From assembly GCA_020284085.1 (NCBI GenBank), contig JACEVL010000021.1, positions 356,001-420,000 of the forward strand: a DNA stretch of 64,000 nucleotides. Direction: 5' to 3'. Position 1 is the stretch's first letter; each line of letters begins with the position of its first letter. The notes beneath the pieces were generated by a model that was not told the DNA's origin, did no database searches, and saw only the letters and a program-made list of their open reading frames with translations. The position numbers and the translations under genes are program-made. Below, piece by piece: positions 1 to 10,730 of this stretch. The stretch comes from Aporrectodea caliginosa (Eukaryota; Annelida; Clitellata; Crassiclitellata; Lumbricidae).

Positions 1-332
1 GTAGCTAATCATTACAGCTACGGTATCTGTAATTTTGGCTTGCGGGGAACAAAAACCACAATTAGGCAGTGATTGCCTGCGCTCGCGTGTCAATTTTACT
101 TAGACTAGAATTACACAAACTTTCTCTTTTGAGCGCTAACTAGTGAGAGCAATGTCCCGTACAATTTGCTCATGCCTATGTCAATTTTCAGTTTCACGTT
201 CTCAAATGCATTACTAATCTTCTATGTTATCATTTTCTATATTTAGAACTCAAAAGCCCGCCACACCGTTGAATCGTTGAATCGTGTGAACAACAAATCT
301 AGCAAGTAGCCTACCATGCAAACTAGGAGTCT
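1..332. other. Unassigned noncoding DNA
   Basis: I see no gene, RNA or recognisable element here. The sequence is ordinary AT-rich noncoding DNA that ends where the foldback element begins. Confidence 0.4.
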
Positions 333-732
333 AGGACATTTACCCCGGACAATTCCCCCCGGACGTTTCCCCCGAAGTTGGACTGATGAAAATAATTCTC
401 CACTTCAGTAAAAGTTGGATTGATGAAAGAAATTATTTTTATTAAATAGAAGCTGGATTGAGGAAACAAATGCTATGGTTAAAAAGAAGTTGGATTGACA
501 AAATAAATTCTATTTCTAAAATAGAAGTTGGATTTATGAAAAAAATTATGTGTTTAAATAGAAATTGGACTGATGAAAGAATTGTTTTGCTGAAATGGAA
601 GTTGGATTGATGAAAGAAGGTTTTTGCTTCAATAGAAGTTGGATTAATGACAGTTATCATTGACAACGGTAGAATTACCTACTTACTGTTCGGGGGAAAT
701 ATCCGGGGAATTGTCCAGGGGGAATTGTCCGG
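333..732. mobile_element. Foldback/MITE-like element with internal 37-bp minisatellite
   Basis: The left end reads GGACATTTACCCCGGACAAT and continues with a C-rich tract to 374. The right end (about 690-732), read in reverse complement, gives the same GGACAATTCCCC blocks, so the two ends form imperfect inverted repeats. Between them are eight copies of a conserved word close to GAAGTTGGATTGATGAAAG, starting near 374, 411, 449, 486, 524, 561, 598 and 635. The spacing is therefore 37-38 bp, with about 18 bp of variable AT-rich sequence after each word. No transposase is present, so it would be non-autonomous. The target duplication was not identified. Minus-strand reading through the array is a repeat artefact, not a gene. 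Confidence 0.6.
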
Positions 733-804
733 ATACCGGAAACTAGATTACAACTTAATAACTGCATGATCCTAATTCTTTAGTGGTGTATCTGTCTGCT
801 CTCA

Positions 805-1190
805 TTTTAAAATGAGCAATAACTCTGCCTTGGTCTGGCGCTGCCTCGCGGGTGTGGCGGCTGTGGCCCCTGTTTACTTACAGAAGCTGTGCTGCTCCAC
901 CCTGAGCGTCCAGCGCCGTGGTTCTCTCCGCTCCTCTAAGCAGGTTGAGCTTCTTGTTCCCTGGTCACGGACCTCTATTATGCAGCGCCGTGCCTTTTCT
1001 GTTGCTGGCCCTGCAATCTGGAATGGGCTCCCTGTGGATCTACGCCTAATGCATAGAGCCCTTGCGGCCACATTCTTCTCTAACCTGAAGACTGTTCCCT
1101 TTAGCCGGGGTTGAGTCGGGAGCGCTTCTGAGTAGATAATCTTGAAGGGGCGCTATATAAATATCCGAAATGAATGAATGAATGAATACT
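805..1190 (+). pseudogene. 5'-truncated L2/CR1-type LINE, ORF2 C-terminus and 3' tail
   Basis: An open frame at 812-1114 carries the typical C-terminal region of CR1/L2-group reverse transcriptase proteins. It begins with a LVWRCLAGV segment and later has RTSIMQRRAFSVAGPAIWN followed by GLPVDLRL. The stop at 1112-1114 is followed by a short 3' UTR with a hairpin (AGCGCTTCT pairing with AGGGGCGCT using two G-U pairs), then CTATATAAA and a (GAAT)n tail. Everything upstream of the C-terminus is missing, the usual result of incomplete target-primed reverse transcription. The frame is intact to its stop, so the insertion may be fairly young. The clade call is from motif recognition only. Confidence 0.7.
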
Positions 1191-2040
<850 letters not shown>

Positions 2041-3029
2041 GACAACACTTTTCCGCTGTCGATATTTATTAAAAAGAAGACACACGCTAGGGCACAGTGT
2101 TCCGAATGACAAACGGGACAGAATTCAGGCCTAACCAACCCGCTGGATCCCAATCTTTATCTCTGCCTATGCCCCTCTGCCTCAAGGGCTATCATTTATA
2201 TAGCCCTATCATCAGTCAGTCACGTGAGTCTTCACATGCGTCTGCGAACTCTCAGACTGAAGGCCTATATTTCTAAGTAGAGAGGCCACCTATTGGCAAG
2301 GTGATTATAATGACCAGTCCAGATGGAATCGGAATGCAGCTTACAGTACTGCCTCTACAACTATACTTGTAATTGCTAAACTAACAAAGAAGAAACCCAA
2401 TGTTATAGGTATCATTGCAATCGCCACCAAGGTCTATATTTTGACTGTATCCATAACTTCCGATGATGACTCAAAAGTGTTAAGACGCTATTATTGATTA
2501 TACGTAGTGACACGATTTTATGGGTTACACCGGTTGTGACGGTCAACTGATTTCTTTAGTGGACGTATTTTTTAACATTCAAGTGTCTTTCGGTGAACGG
2601 GAACGGCGCAATTAATGGTGAACCACTGTTCTGTCTTTCCTCCACAACCTGGATTTCAATTTGTATAAATGTATGTACATCAAAGTGCGGATATTCAATT
2701 GGTATAATAAGGAATACACTTACGTACTTATATGTATGGTGACTTTTCACCTTCAATAATAGATTGTTTTGCAAAGAATGAAACTAGGCCTAGGGGCCTA
2801 CTTGCTGCCACGCTCATTAGAAATTTTTCATAATATAAAGCGGACGTTATCGACCTGTCAAAGTTATGGAAAGCCGGTCTAGTCCAGAAGGTTTTCTATC
2901 TAGTTGTCTATCAGAGAATCACGGGGTATTATAGGCAAGATCTGGGCAGCAGAGGTAGAAGGAGTGGACATACACGTTAGAAGCTGTGGTGCAGCAGAGA
3001 CCAATGTGGCAATGTCACCCTTTTTTTGG
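2041..3029. other. Noncoding interval
   Basis: No coding region, RNA gene or element end could be supported. Short open frames lack recognisable motifs. Confidence 0.4.
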
Positions 3030-3831
3030 CAGAGGCGCGTTTACCAGTAGGCGAATTAGGCGCGCGCCTAGGGCCCCAAATCTTGAAGGGGCCCCCAAAC
3101 GAATGAAATTTTTGTTCAATTATAAAAAATAACTGTAGTTTAAAATTTAGATTATTTTATATATATTTGTTTATATTTTGTACAGCTTGGCGTTCACATA
3201 ATTTCATAAAAGTAATTATTATTGTAATTGTAAAAGTATATTTTGTCTAATTTATAATTGCTTTGTTGATATGGGCAGCAATTGGGCTAATAATTCATTT
3301 TTGTGTAACATAACATCAAACTTATTAGTAATAAGCAGAAACCAGCGCCTGCTGCAGTTTAGGCCTAAGCTTACATGTGGAAACCTTTAGTCTGACAATT
3401 CCGTCATTTTATAGTGTTTAAAACTTTTATTAGTATTGATAACCAGTAAATAATAGTAATCACAAATTTAGTGATATTAAATATTTATTAAAGTCTGACG
3501 CAATGAAACGCTGCTAATTTTCTGTAGCTGCAAAACGAAATAAGATAGCTCTAATGACAATAATAAATTAGTTGCAATCAATCAATTAATCAATCAATCA
3601 TTCAATCAATTTTCGTTCATCAAAATAAGTTGACAACAACGCAACTTATACAAATAATAAATGCTGCAAATAATAAATGCCACCAGCAAATTTCTGCATG
3701 GTCAAAGGCCATGTTTGCCGAATTTGAATTATTTAATTCTTTAATTATTTAACAATTTTGCTCAAAACGTCAGAGAAAATTTCCCCAAAATAGAGACGGA
3801 GGCAAAACTGACACTTGGTATTGAAAGCGAT

Positions 3832-3992
<161 letters not shown>

Positions 3993-3999
3993 TTAATTA

Positions 4000-6000
4000 T
4001 TAATTATTAATATTAACAGCGACCGGCTAGTGTGGTTCAAGATTACATGTAAAAATATTTTTCTTTAATAATGCTGCTCCACAAGGCTGCCCTTATTCCA
4101 TATGGTTGCATGTATCCTCATGCAAAATTTAAACTGAATTGGAACATGTTTAAGGGTACCAACCAAATAGCACTTTCAATATCAATGTTCGATTTTTGGC
4201 TTTCGAATTATAAATGATTCTCACTTTACATCTTGACATTGCACAATAATTATTTACCTATTGGGTAGACTTGCAGTGAATGTGGACTGTTTCCAGAATC
4301 TAATTTTGATGTTTAATGTTTTGTATATTCAGGATTAATTAGCAATAAAATATTCAGTCACCAGATGGTGACTGTGATGGCAATCACAATAATAATTATA
4401 TACCAATAGACAAGGCTACACAACGACAAAATATTTCAAGTATTGCAATTAGTTTAAACAATTACTATTTTTCAGCTAAGATTTAAGTACACAATTTAAT
4501 ATTAAATTTAAGCAACTGTAATTTAAACAACAAAAACCTTGCTAGAAGCTACCGGGTACCACATTGTAGTTAACAGTAAAAATTACAAATGAAACAATTA
4601 TTGGTAAATTTGACGTGTTAAAATTCTAAAAGAAATAAATGTGCAAAGTTTATGAAGGTGTAGCTGTGTTATTCATTATTTATTAGTAATATTTATGACA
4701 CACTGATCTTGATGAGTAAGCAGTGTATCAACTAAGATCAGAACTAAATATTTTTTTCATGTGCCATTGTTCCTTTGCAATAAGTATTGACAAGATTTGA
4801 CATTAATGATATAACTGACTGAGCAACTGTTCTAAATAATGCAATACATAATTATATTTCAATTATTCTAGTTAATAGTTATTTTAAAAAGTAGTTTTTT
4901 ATATTTAGATTCTATAATTTTTCATTTTATCTTTAGATAAAATTATGGTTGATAGTCATGGCATAAGCTGACCAAGAGTTTGCCACAATCATGGCTAGCA
5001 GGGAAACCTGAATGGATATCCTTGCATCTGGACTGCCAATAAATCGAGCTATTTTAAAAAAACTTTATGTTTCACCATCTAAAACAGGGACTAACAATTG
5101 TGCAAAGTGTCAAAGTGGCAATGGCCCCTAGCCATCAGGGGCTCTGGGCAAAGGTTCGGATTCCAGCCCAGTAAGCAGACTCAATAGTAAAAAAGGTTGT
5201 GCAAAATGTACGACGAGTATTGTGTGCTGAAAAGGCACCGTTTGACGTGAGGCTAATCTGGATGAACTGTACGCAATCTCCACAAAAGATGCTCTTCATG
5301 TCATGAAAAATGAGGAAGACAAAACATTTCTGCAGATGCAAAAAGAAGACACATCAACTTCCAGCACATCTGGCATAGACAGATGTTTGACGACTAAGGA
5401 GACACAGAAAAACTTCAGAAATGCCCAGCAAGCGGCCAGACAGTAAAAGTGTGTTAAGAGCACCCAAGAGACCTCCATCTACTTCTAACCTGCTCACAAC
5501 AACTCGCCAGGAAGAAGCCAGGGCTTATTTGTCAAAGGGACTGCCTCTTTGGCTGTTGGACCCGACTTTTCAGGCCCGCAAAGAAAAGGTCGTCAATGAT
5601 TGTACAGAAAATTGTGCAGAAAGATTGTGCAGAAAGAGGGGGTGCACTTATCCAATTATATAATGCAACCTTGACAAACGATGAAACTCAAAAGCACTAG
5701 GCCTATCTATTGCAGCCAATGTCCAACCTCCGAAGAGAATTTCTATTCCCAACGAAAACAGATCTCAGTCTAAAATTTTAAGAACAAAATAAAGAACATC
5801 TACAATGTTTCATTTTATAATTCAATCTTTTAAGATTGTCATTGATTTGACATTAGTTTAATAGCTTTAATAGACAGATTCTCATTTTTCCTGACAATAT
5901 CTGTTTAAAGCTGATAATTGTACTCGATGTACTGTCGAAAGGCGATTTTTTTAATTTTTCGATGTTTAATTAAAAGTTGCAGAAAGTTGGTACCAGTAAA
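4000..6000. other. AT-rich interior of the composite element, no gene recognised
   Basis: Mostly AT-rich sequence. Fragments around 5180-5660 have a slightly higher GC content and short open frames rich in Lys, Thr and Ser. These could be an eroded transposase, but no motif allows a call. Confidence 0.35.
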
Positions 6001-6119
6001 CAGTGTTTAATTTTGTTCAAACTTGGCAAGTAAATCACTAATGGCATATGGAACAAGGGCAGCCTTGTGGAGGATTGAATTTCCAAACTTTATATTTTTG
6101 GACCACACTAAGCGACCCA

Positions 6120-6905
6120 CTCAACCGGGCGAGGCTGGGCGCAGTGACATCGCCCCACGCTGGAGATTGGCTCTCGACCGTACCAGTAGCCTGACTAGCC
6201 TCTTGCGGGTTGGGCCTTAGCAATGAAGCCGTTCGGGTGGCGATTGGCCTCCGCCTGGGGCTCAACCTCTGTGCTCCTCATAAATGCCAGTGCGGTGAGA
6301 TCGCAGATCCAGGAGGACACCATGGACTGGTCTGCAGGCGATCGACAGGGAGAGCGGCCCGCCACTTTGCCGTTAATGACATCATCTGGAGAGCCCTCAT
6401 GAAAGCTGACATCCCAAGTTCGAAGGAGCCTCCGATGTGATGGCAAGAGACCAGATGGGGCCACGCTGGTCCCTTGGGCGAGGGGCAAGTACATCGCTTG
6501 GGACGCAACAACCATCCACACCTGTGCTGCATCCTACATCCATCTGACGTCGGCAATGTCTGGGGGAGCAGCCGAACATGCCGCAGACAGGAAGCGTGCC
6601 AAATATTTATCCCTCCCCGCCACTCACGAGTTCGTTCCCGTAACCGTCGAGTCGATGGGCCCCGTCAACCGTGCAGGCCGCGAGTTCTTGATGGAATTGG
6701 GGCGCAGAATGACAGCCGTCTCAGGCGACCCTCTGGAGACCGTGCACCTGTTCCAGCGGTTGTCCATATGCACCCAGAGATTTAATGCCGTAGCCTTCAG
6801 GGGCACTTTCGCACAATGCACCGGGGACGAGGACCACTAACTCCAAATAGCACACCTTAGGATAGTTTCTAAGTCCCTGAGAGATCATGTATACCTCGGG
6901 GCAAC
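6120..6905 (+). pseudogene. LINE relic: zinc finger plus restriction-like endonuclease end
   Basis: The frame at 6210-6434 holds a CCHC-like finger with CQCG, GGHHGLVC and then GRAARHFAVND. One base out of frame, from about 6436 to the TAA at 6838-6840, it continues with CDGKRPDGATLVPW, then IAWDAT and FLMELGRRM, ending QRFNAVAFRGTF. The order (Cys/His finger, then RPD followed by a WDAT strand) resembles the C-terminal region of non-LTR retrotransposons that use a PD-(D/E)XK endonuclease, such as the R2/NeSL groups. The break lies at about 6432-6438 and appears to be a single-base indel. After the stop come a UTR, an A run and a TAA microsatellite tail. The reverse transcriptase is absent (5' truncation). 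Confidence 0.6.
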
Positions 6906-6907
6906 AA

Positions 6908-6936
6908 AAAAAAATAATAATAATAATAACAATAAC

Positions 6937-6993
<57 letters not shown>

Positions 6994-7001
6994 TAATAAT
7001 A

Positions 7002-7053
<52 letters not shown>

Positions 7054-7075
7054 GAAATAATAATAATAATAATAA
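6908..7075. repeat. (TAA)n microsatellite at LINE 3' end
   Basis: TAA repeat with a few interruptions (AAATAATAAT, AGAAATAAT), directly following the LINE 3' UTR ending CCTCGGGGCAACAAAAA. Confidence 0.95.
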
Positions 7076-7076
7076 T

Positions 7077-7232
7077 TGCTTCAATGCCGTCGCGTTCCGT
7101 GGAACCTTTTTGGACAAAACGACTGACAACACCATTCCCGAATAACAATCTTCTCCAGCAGTCTCCGGACTTTTTAGGCCACCTGAGGGATCCTTGATAC
7201 CTCGGGTACAAAAAATAATAATAATAATAATC
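7077..7232 (+). pseudogene. Second copy of the same LINE 3' end
   Basis: TTCAATGCCGTCGCGTTCCG encodes the same FNAVAFRGTF segment seen near 6780, followed by a short divergent C-terminus, a stop, and a UTR ending in CCTCGGGTACAAAAAATAAT. Only the last few codons and UTR are present, so this is a second severely truncated insertion of the family, placed in tandem at the first one's microsatellite tail. Confidence 0.65.
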
Positions 7233-7526
7233 CTCATTATGACATTGCATATGAAGACGAACAGCCGCAGAAAGCGTAAAAAAGAAAACGTAGGCCTACT
7301 TTGTTTTTGACAAAACTGCCAAGAATGACTTCATATTGAGAGCCCGATAAAAATTCATTGTTGATTGGCACCTTAAACGTCGTGTGTGAAATAATCGGCT
7401 TCAAGTTCAACTTTGTAGGTTTTTGCACATGATAGGCTAAAGACCACCAGAGTTTCAGACTTCTAAGTTCAGAAGGCCCCAAAAATGTTTGCGCCTAGGG
7501 CCCCGTTTTCTCTAAACGCGCCTCTG

Positions 7527-7719
7527 CCCCAATGACAAAGAGATTGGGCTTTTCCACCCATAAGTATTCACACAAGAACGGCGAAAAACCCTTCTAGACT
7601 AGATTAGCTCACCGTTGATAACCGTCAAAAACCGGGTAATGAGACAATACGAAAGAAATGAGTTTCAGTATTCAGCATCATATATTACGAGAAACAAATT
7701 TTATTCCGAAACGCTTGAA
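7527..7719 (-). other. Presumed 3' flank/UTR of cGLR copy 1
   Basis: Lies between the hAT-like right terminus and the cGLR copy 1 stop codon. No AATAAA-type signal could be assigned with confidence. Confidence 0.35.
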
Positions 7720-7890
7720 CTATTGTTTAATTATAATACGAAGTTTCTGTAGCAGAAATCTGCGAATGATGTGTTCAAACGGAAGATTAGCTTCCTTAAC
7801 AGCAAATTCAGTCATCGCTTCCGTATACGGAAGATTACGGTCGATGCAACACCTGAGTTTCAAATAGCTTGCGAGAAAATGTCTTCCAAG
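7720..7890 (-). pseudogene. 3'-terminal coding fragment of Mab-21/cGAS-like copy 1
   Basis: Read on the minus strand from 7890 down to a TAG stop at 7720-7722, this encodes about 56 residues, including CCIDRNLPYTEAMTEFA and RRFLLQKLRIIIKQ. It aligns without gaps to the C-terminus of the second cGLR gene (stop at 33425-33427), which has CCIDSNLSCTEAMTEFA and RSFLLRKLRIIKK. Homology stops abruptly at 7890, where the gypsy element begins. It is therefore the 3' end of the gene whose body lies at 14739-16910. About 540 bp of the intervening coding sequence (judged by copy 2, roughly 33590-34130) is missing from both pieces. Confidence 0.85.
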
Positions 7891-7896
7891 CCTGGC

Positions 7897-8954
7897 TGTA
7901 ACAGTAGGCGTAATGTAATATAACCAGTAATACGTTGGTATGGGCTGAGGTAGGTGCCTAGACCGATGGCAGAAGCTCCCCCGCGGTCTACCATTTCCAG
8001 TCGTAAACCGTTGACCGTCGGATCAGTTATTGGTACGGCGCCACCCGGTCGTAACTTTGACCCGCGGCCGACCTATCGATAATTGAATCCACGTCAGCCC
8101 TGTTGAAAAGTCGACAAACCGGGCGCCCGACTCGGAAGCTTTAATTATCACTACCAGATGTTGCGTCGACGGACTCGGAAGTTTGACTATCACTACCAGA
8201 TGGAGTGTCGAGTGACTTAGAACCTGAGCATACCCGCCCTAGAGGCCCGTATATGTAAGTATGAATATTCGAGTACGAGGAACTTCGTACGTGGTGGCCA
8301 ATGCGTTAAGCATAGATATATATATATATACATGTATATATTTATATACTGGGCTGAGGCATGCATCTGATTGGATAGGAACTATAAGGCAGCCCCGTTG
8401 TAAGCGCCAGAATGTATATTTCCTATAGTAAGAGATGTTTGAAAAGGAAAGAGAGTTAGATATACGAGAATGCAGACAGAAAATAAGTCAGTTCTCAATT
8501 GGCAGTCGGACGGAAAGGCTGAAATGGAACTCAGGAGCAAGGCAGAGCGAACCGCGTCTACCCCAGGGATCGAATCTAGAGTACTGCAGACGGTTCCCAG
8601 CTCCAGACGCTATGGAGAGATGTGTCTTCAACCGTACCTCGAGCATTTATACCTAGATTAGGAATCGATAATAAGTCCCGGACGACAAGAATCGAATGAC
8701 GACGCCACTGACAACCAGAACGATGTACGCGCTGTCAACAAAGGGAAACGACTCAGATATGTCTAGCGAAGGGAAGGAAACTCCTGAGCCAGGTCTGTGA
8801 AACACCCTATAGATTCGCCCGTTAATCTGTAACTCTTAAAGATACAGAAATAAAGAGCCCCGGTACCCTATGCCCATTTGGATAAGACTAGTGACATTTA
8901 GGTACTTGTCGAAGGTTCGTGCGCATGAATGTATGTCAAATGATTGCATAATAA
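7897..8954 (+). repeat. Candidate 5' LTR and leader of the gypsy element
   Basis: Noncoding sequence between the insertion boundary and gag. It contains a TATA-rich stretch (about 8320-8350), a possible poly(A) signal AATAAA at 8851-8856, and a piggyBac-type MITE. The LTR end and primer-binding site could not be fixed because the partner LTR is missing. Confidence 0.45.
8003..8309. mobile_element. Decayed piggyBac-type MITE inside gypsy leader
   Basis: The right end GGTGGCCAATGCG is followed by TTAA (8306-8309). The left end ACCGTTGACCGTCGG is a degenerate inverted match preceded by GTAA instead of TTAA. Interior sequence (GTCAGCCCTGTTGAAAAG, GACTCGGAAG and similar) is related to the intact element at 41786-42173. 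No coding capacity. Confidence 0.5.
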
Positions 8955-9014
8955 TTGTATCTGACAATAGTAATTAGATTGTGCTTTTACTCTGTGCGAA
9001 TAAATACTCAGAAA

Positions 9015-9275
9015 ATGTCAGAGAGTCCTTTAAATGTAGGATTAGCTGTAGAGGAAGAGCCTAGAGCTAGATCAAGCGTGTCCCCCGGCGATATGGCTAA
9101 CATTCTGGAAGCCGTAATGTCTAAACTATCAGACATAGCATCAGCCCAGGCATCTTTGGTTACTGCTAGACTTCAACACCAGTCATCTTTAGCATCTACC
9201 CAAGCGTCCCTAATGAATACCCAAGAGAGCCTTGCATCTTACCAAATTAATATGTCCGAGGAATGTCTGACATAA
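9015..9275 (+). pseudogene. Gypsy gag N-terminal segment
   Basis: The ATG at 9015 opens a frame starting MSESPLNVGL, rich in Ser, Gln and Ala, with a run of SQASL/TQASL-like heptads suggesting a coiled coil. It ends at 9273-9275. The next frame (from 9263) continues the same composition with Gln- and Ser-rich sequence, so the stop probably reflects an indel near 9255-9265 rather than a true end. This is the N-terminal region of the element's Gag; no conserved domain is visible in this piece. Confidence 0.55.
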
Positions 9276-10730
9276 GCAACCATCAAGCCGATTTGTCCCA
9301 GAGTCAGCAAGAATTAAGAGAACGCGTGTTAGGCTTAGAGAGAGATAGAGTGGATTCGAACACCCCGAACCCAGACCTCTTTAAACAGGGAGAGGTTGTG
9401 AATCAAACGATCACCGGCCTACCACTCAACCACCTTACGTCATATCCCTATAACACCAGTACCTCACCCTTTGTGCCCCGTAGAAGTGACCGGATAAGAG
9501 AGCGTAGACGGACACAGTACGGGTTCGAACCTGGGAACGTCATATCATCAAAGGATCCACTGCTCGCACCTAGCACTTCATCCCCGCCCTCTATGGTAGC
9601 GCGTAGAGGGGAAGTGTCCCAAACTCTGCTAGACGTACAGGCGGAAGGCCGTATGCTTTCAGATAAGGTCCGAGAAGAGTACAATGGCGACGAGGATGGC
9701 GATTATGATGATGATGATGATGATGACGAGGTACGACGACTGTGTAACATTAGGCATAGTGATAAAATAGTTAGTTTCAGACCTGAGAGAATGGGGAACG
9801 ACGAGGGACGTATGCCTACAAAAGAACAGGCTATACTAACGAGTCGGTCCAATGGTACGACCACTGAGACGAATGGGTCAGGCGAGACACAGAAAGTAAC
9901 AGCCGGCTCTAGCATGTTAGGAACGGGGGAGGGAATGTCAAGAAACAAACTTGACAGAACCTTTCAAACGTTCAATGGCACCAGTTACCAACAAGTCAGT
10001 GATGCTTTCCAAACAGAAAACCATCATATGCAAACTGACTTTATAAATCCAGGAGCTGAAAGAGAGAGACATTCAAAAGAATTTGTTTCTTTCAATCAGT
10101 TCAGTCGTAGTTGTTCAAGTAAAGATGGCCCAAACCCTGATGAATACGAAATGAATGCTGTTGATGGAATTGATTTTGATGTTAATGAAGTGTGTGTTGA
10201 TGGAACCAGAGACAAGTTGGGACAAATTGATAGAGGGATGAGTGTCCGTGGGTTGAAATTCGGAAACAGTCAAATTGTCCACTCTCAAATTGTCCGAGAA
10301 AGGCCCCGTAATGCTCAACACGTGACCGCTACTGTCCAGCGTTCATCGTCCGAGCCAGGAAATGACTCACGACGCCCGGAATTCATTCAGCCACCATTGA
10401 GACTACCACCCCGGCACCATCCACCACAAGAGAACGATGTTGAACAGATTAACGAGAATCCGTTCAGAAATGCTCCGACTTCGACTGCGCCACGCGTCCA
10501 AAACCAACCCTCACACCCCGTCAATTCTGCGAACACCACCCTGACTACATCCGCCCAACGGCCCAGAATGAATGTCAACCAGAACGCTCAACCTAGCCGA
10601 CGCTTCCGAGAACTGCCTTCCGACGACGCCTACGATTACGGCCCAATTCCCAGAGGTCCGTACCACTCGACTCAGCCCAACGACTCATTCGCCCTGCGCC
10701 ATGCCCCTGAAAGATGCCAGCCCACACGCA
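9263..10730 (+). pseudogene. Gypsy gag middle segment, disordered
   Basis: A long frame (to a stop at 10859-10861, but likely genuine only to about 10700-10730) encoding a low-complexity, charged, Asn/Pro/Arg-rich region. It has an acidic run at about 9699-9731 and many Ser/Thr residues. Near its end it contains the first unit of a degenerate repeat (YDYGPIPRGPYHSTQPND). The next two units are in another frame, because the distance between units 1 and 2 is 131 bp whereas that between units 2 and 3 is 153 bp. A 22-bp loss therefore explains the frame change into the downstream gag-pol frame. Confidence 0.6.

Noticed and set aside
374..655. Apparent CRISPR array (regular repeats with variable spacers)
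   Set aside because: The sequence is animal nuclear DNA, the repeats are imperfect and lie inside an inverted-repeat element, and no cas genes are present.
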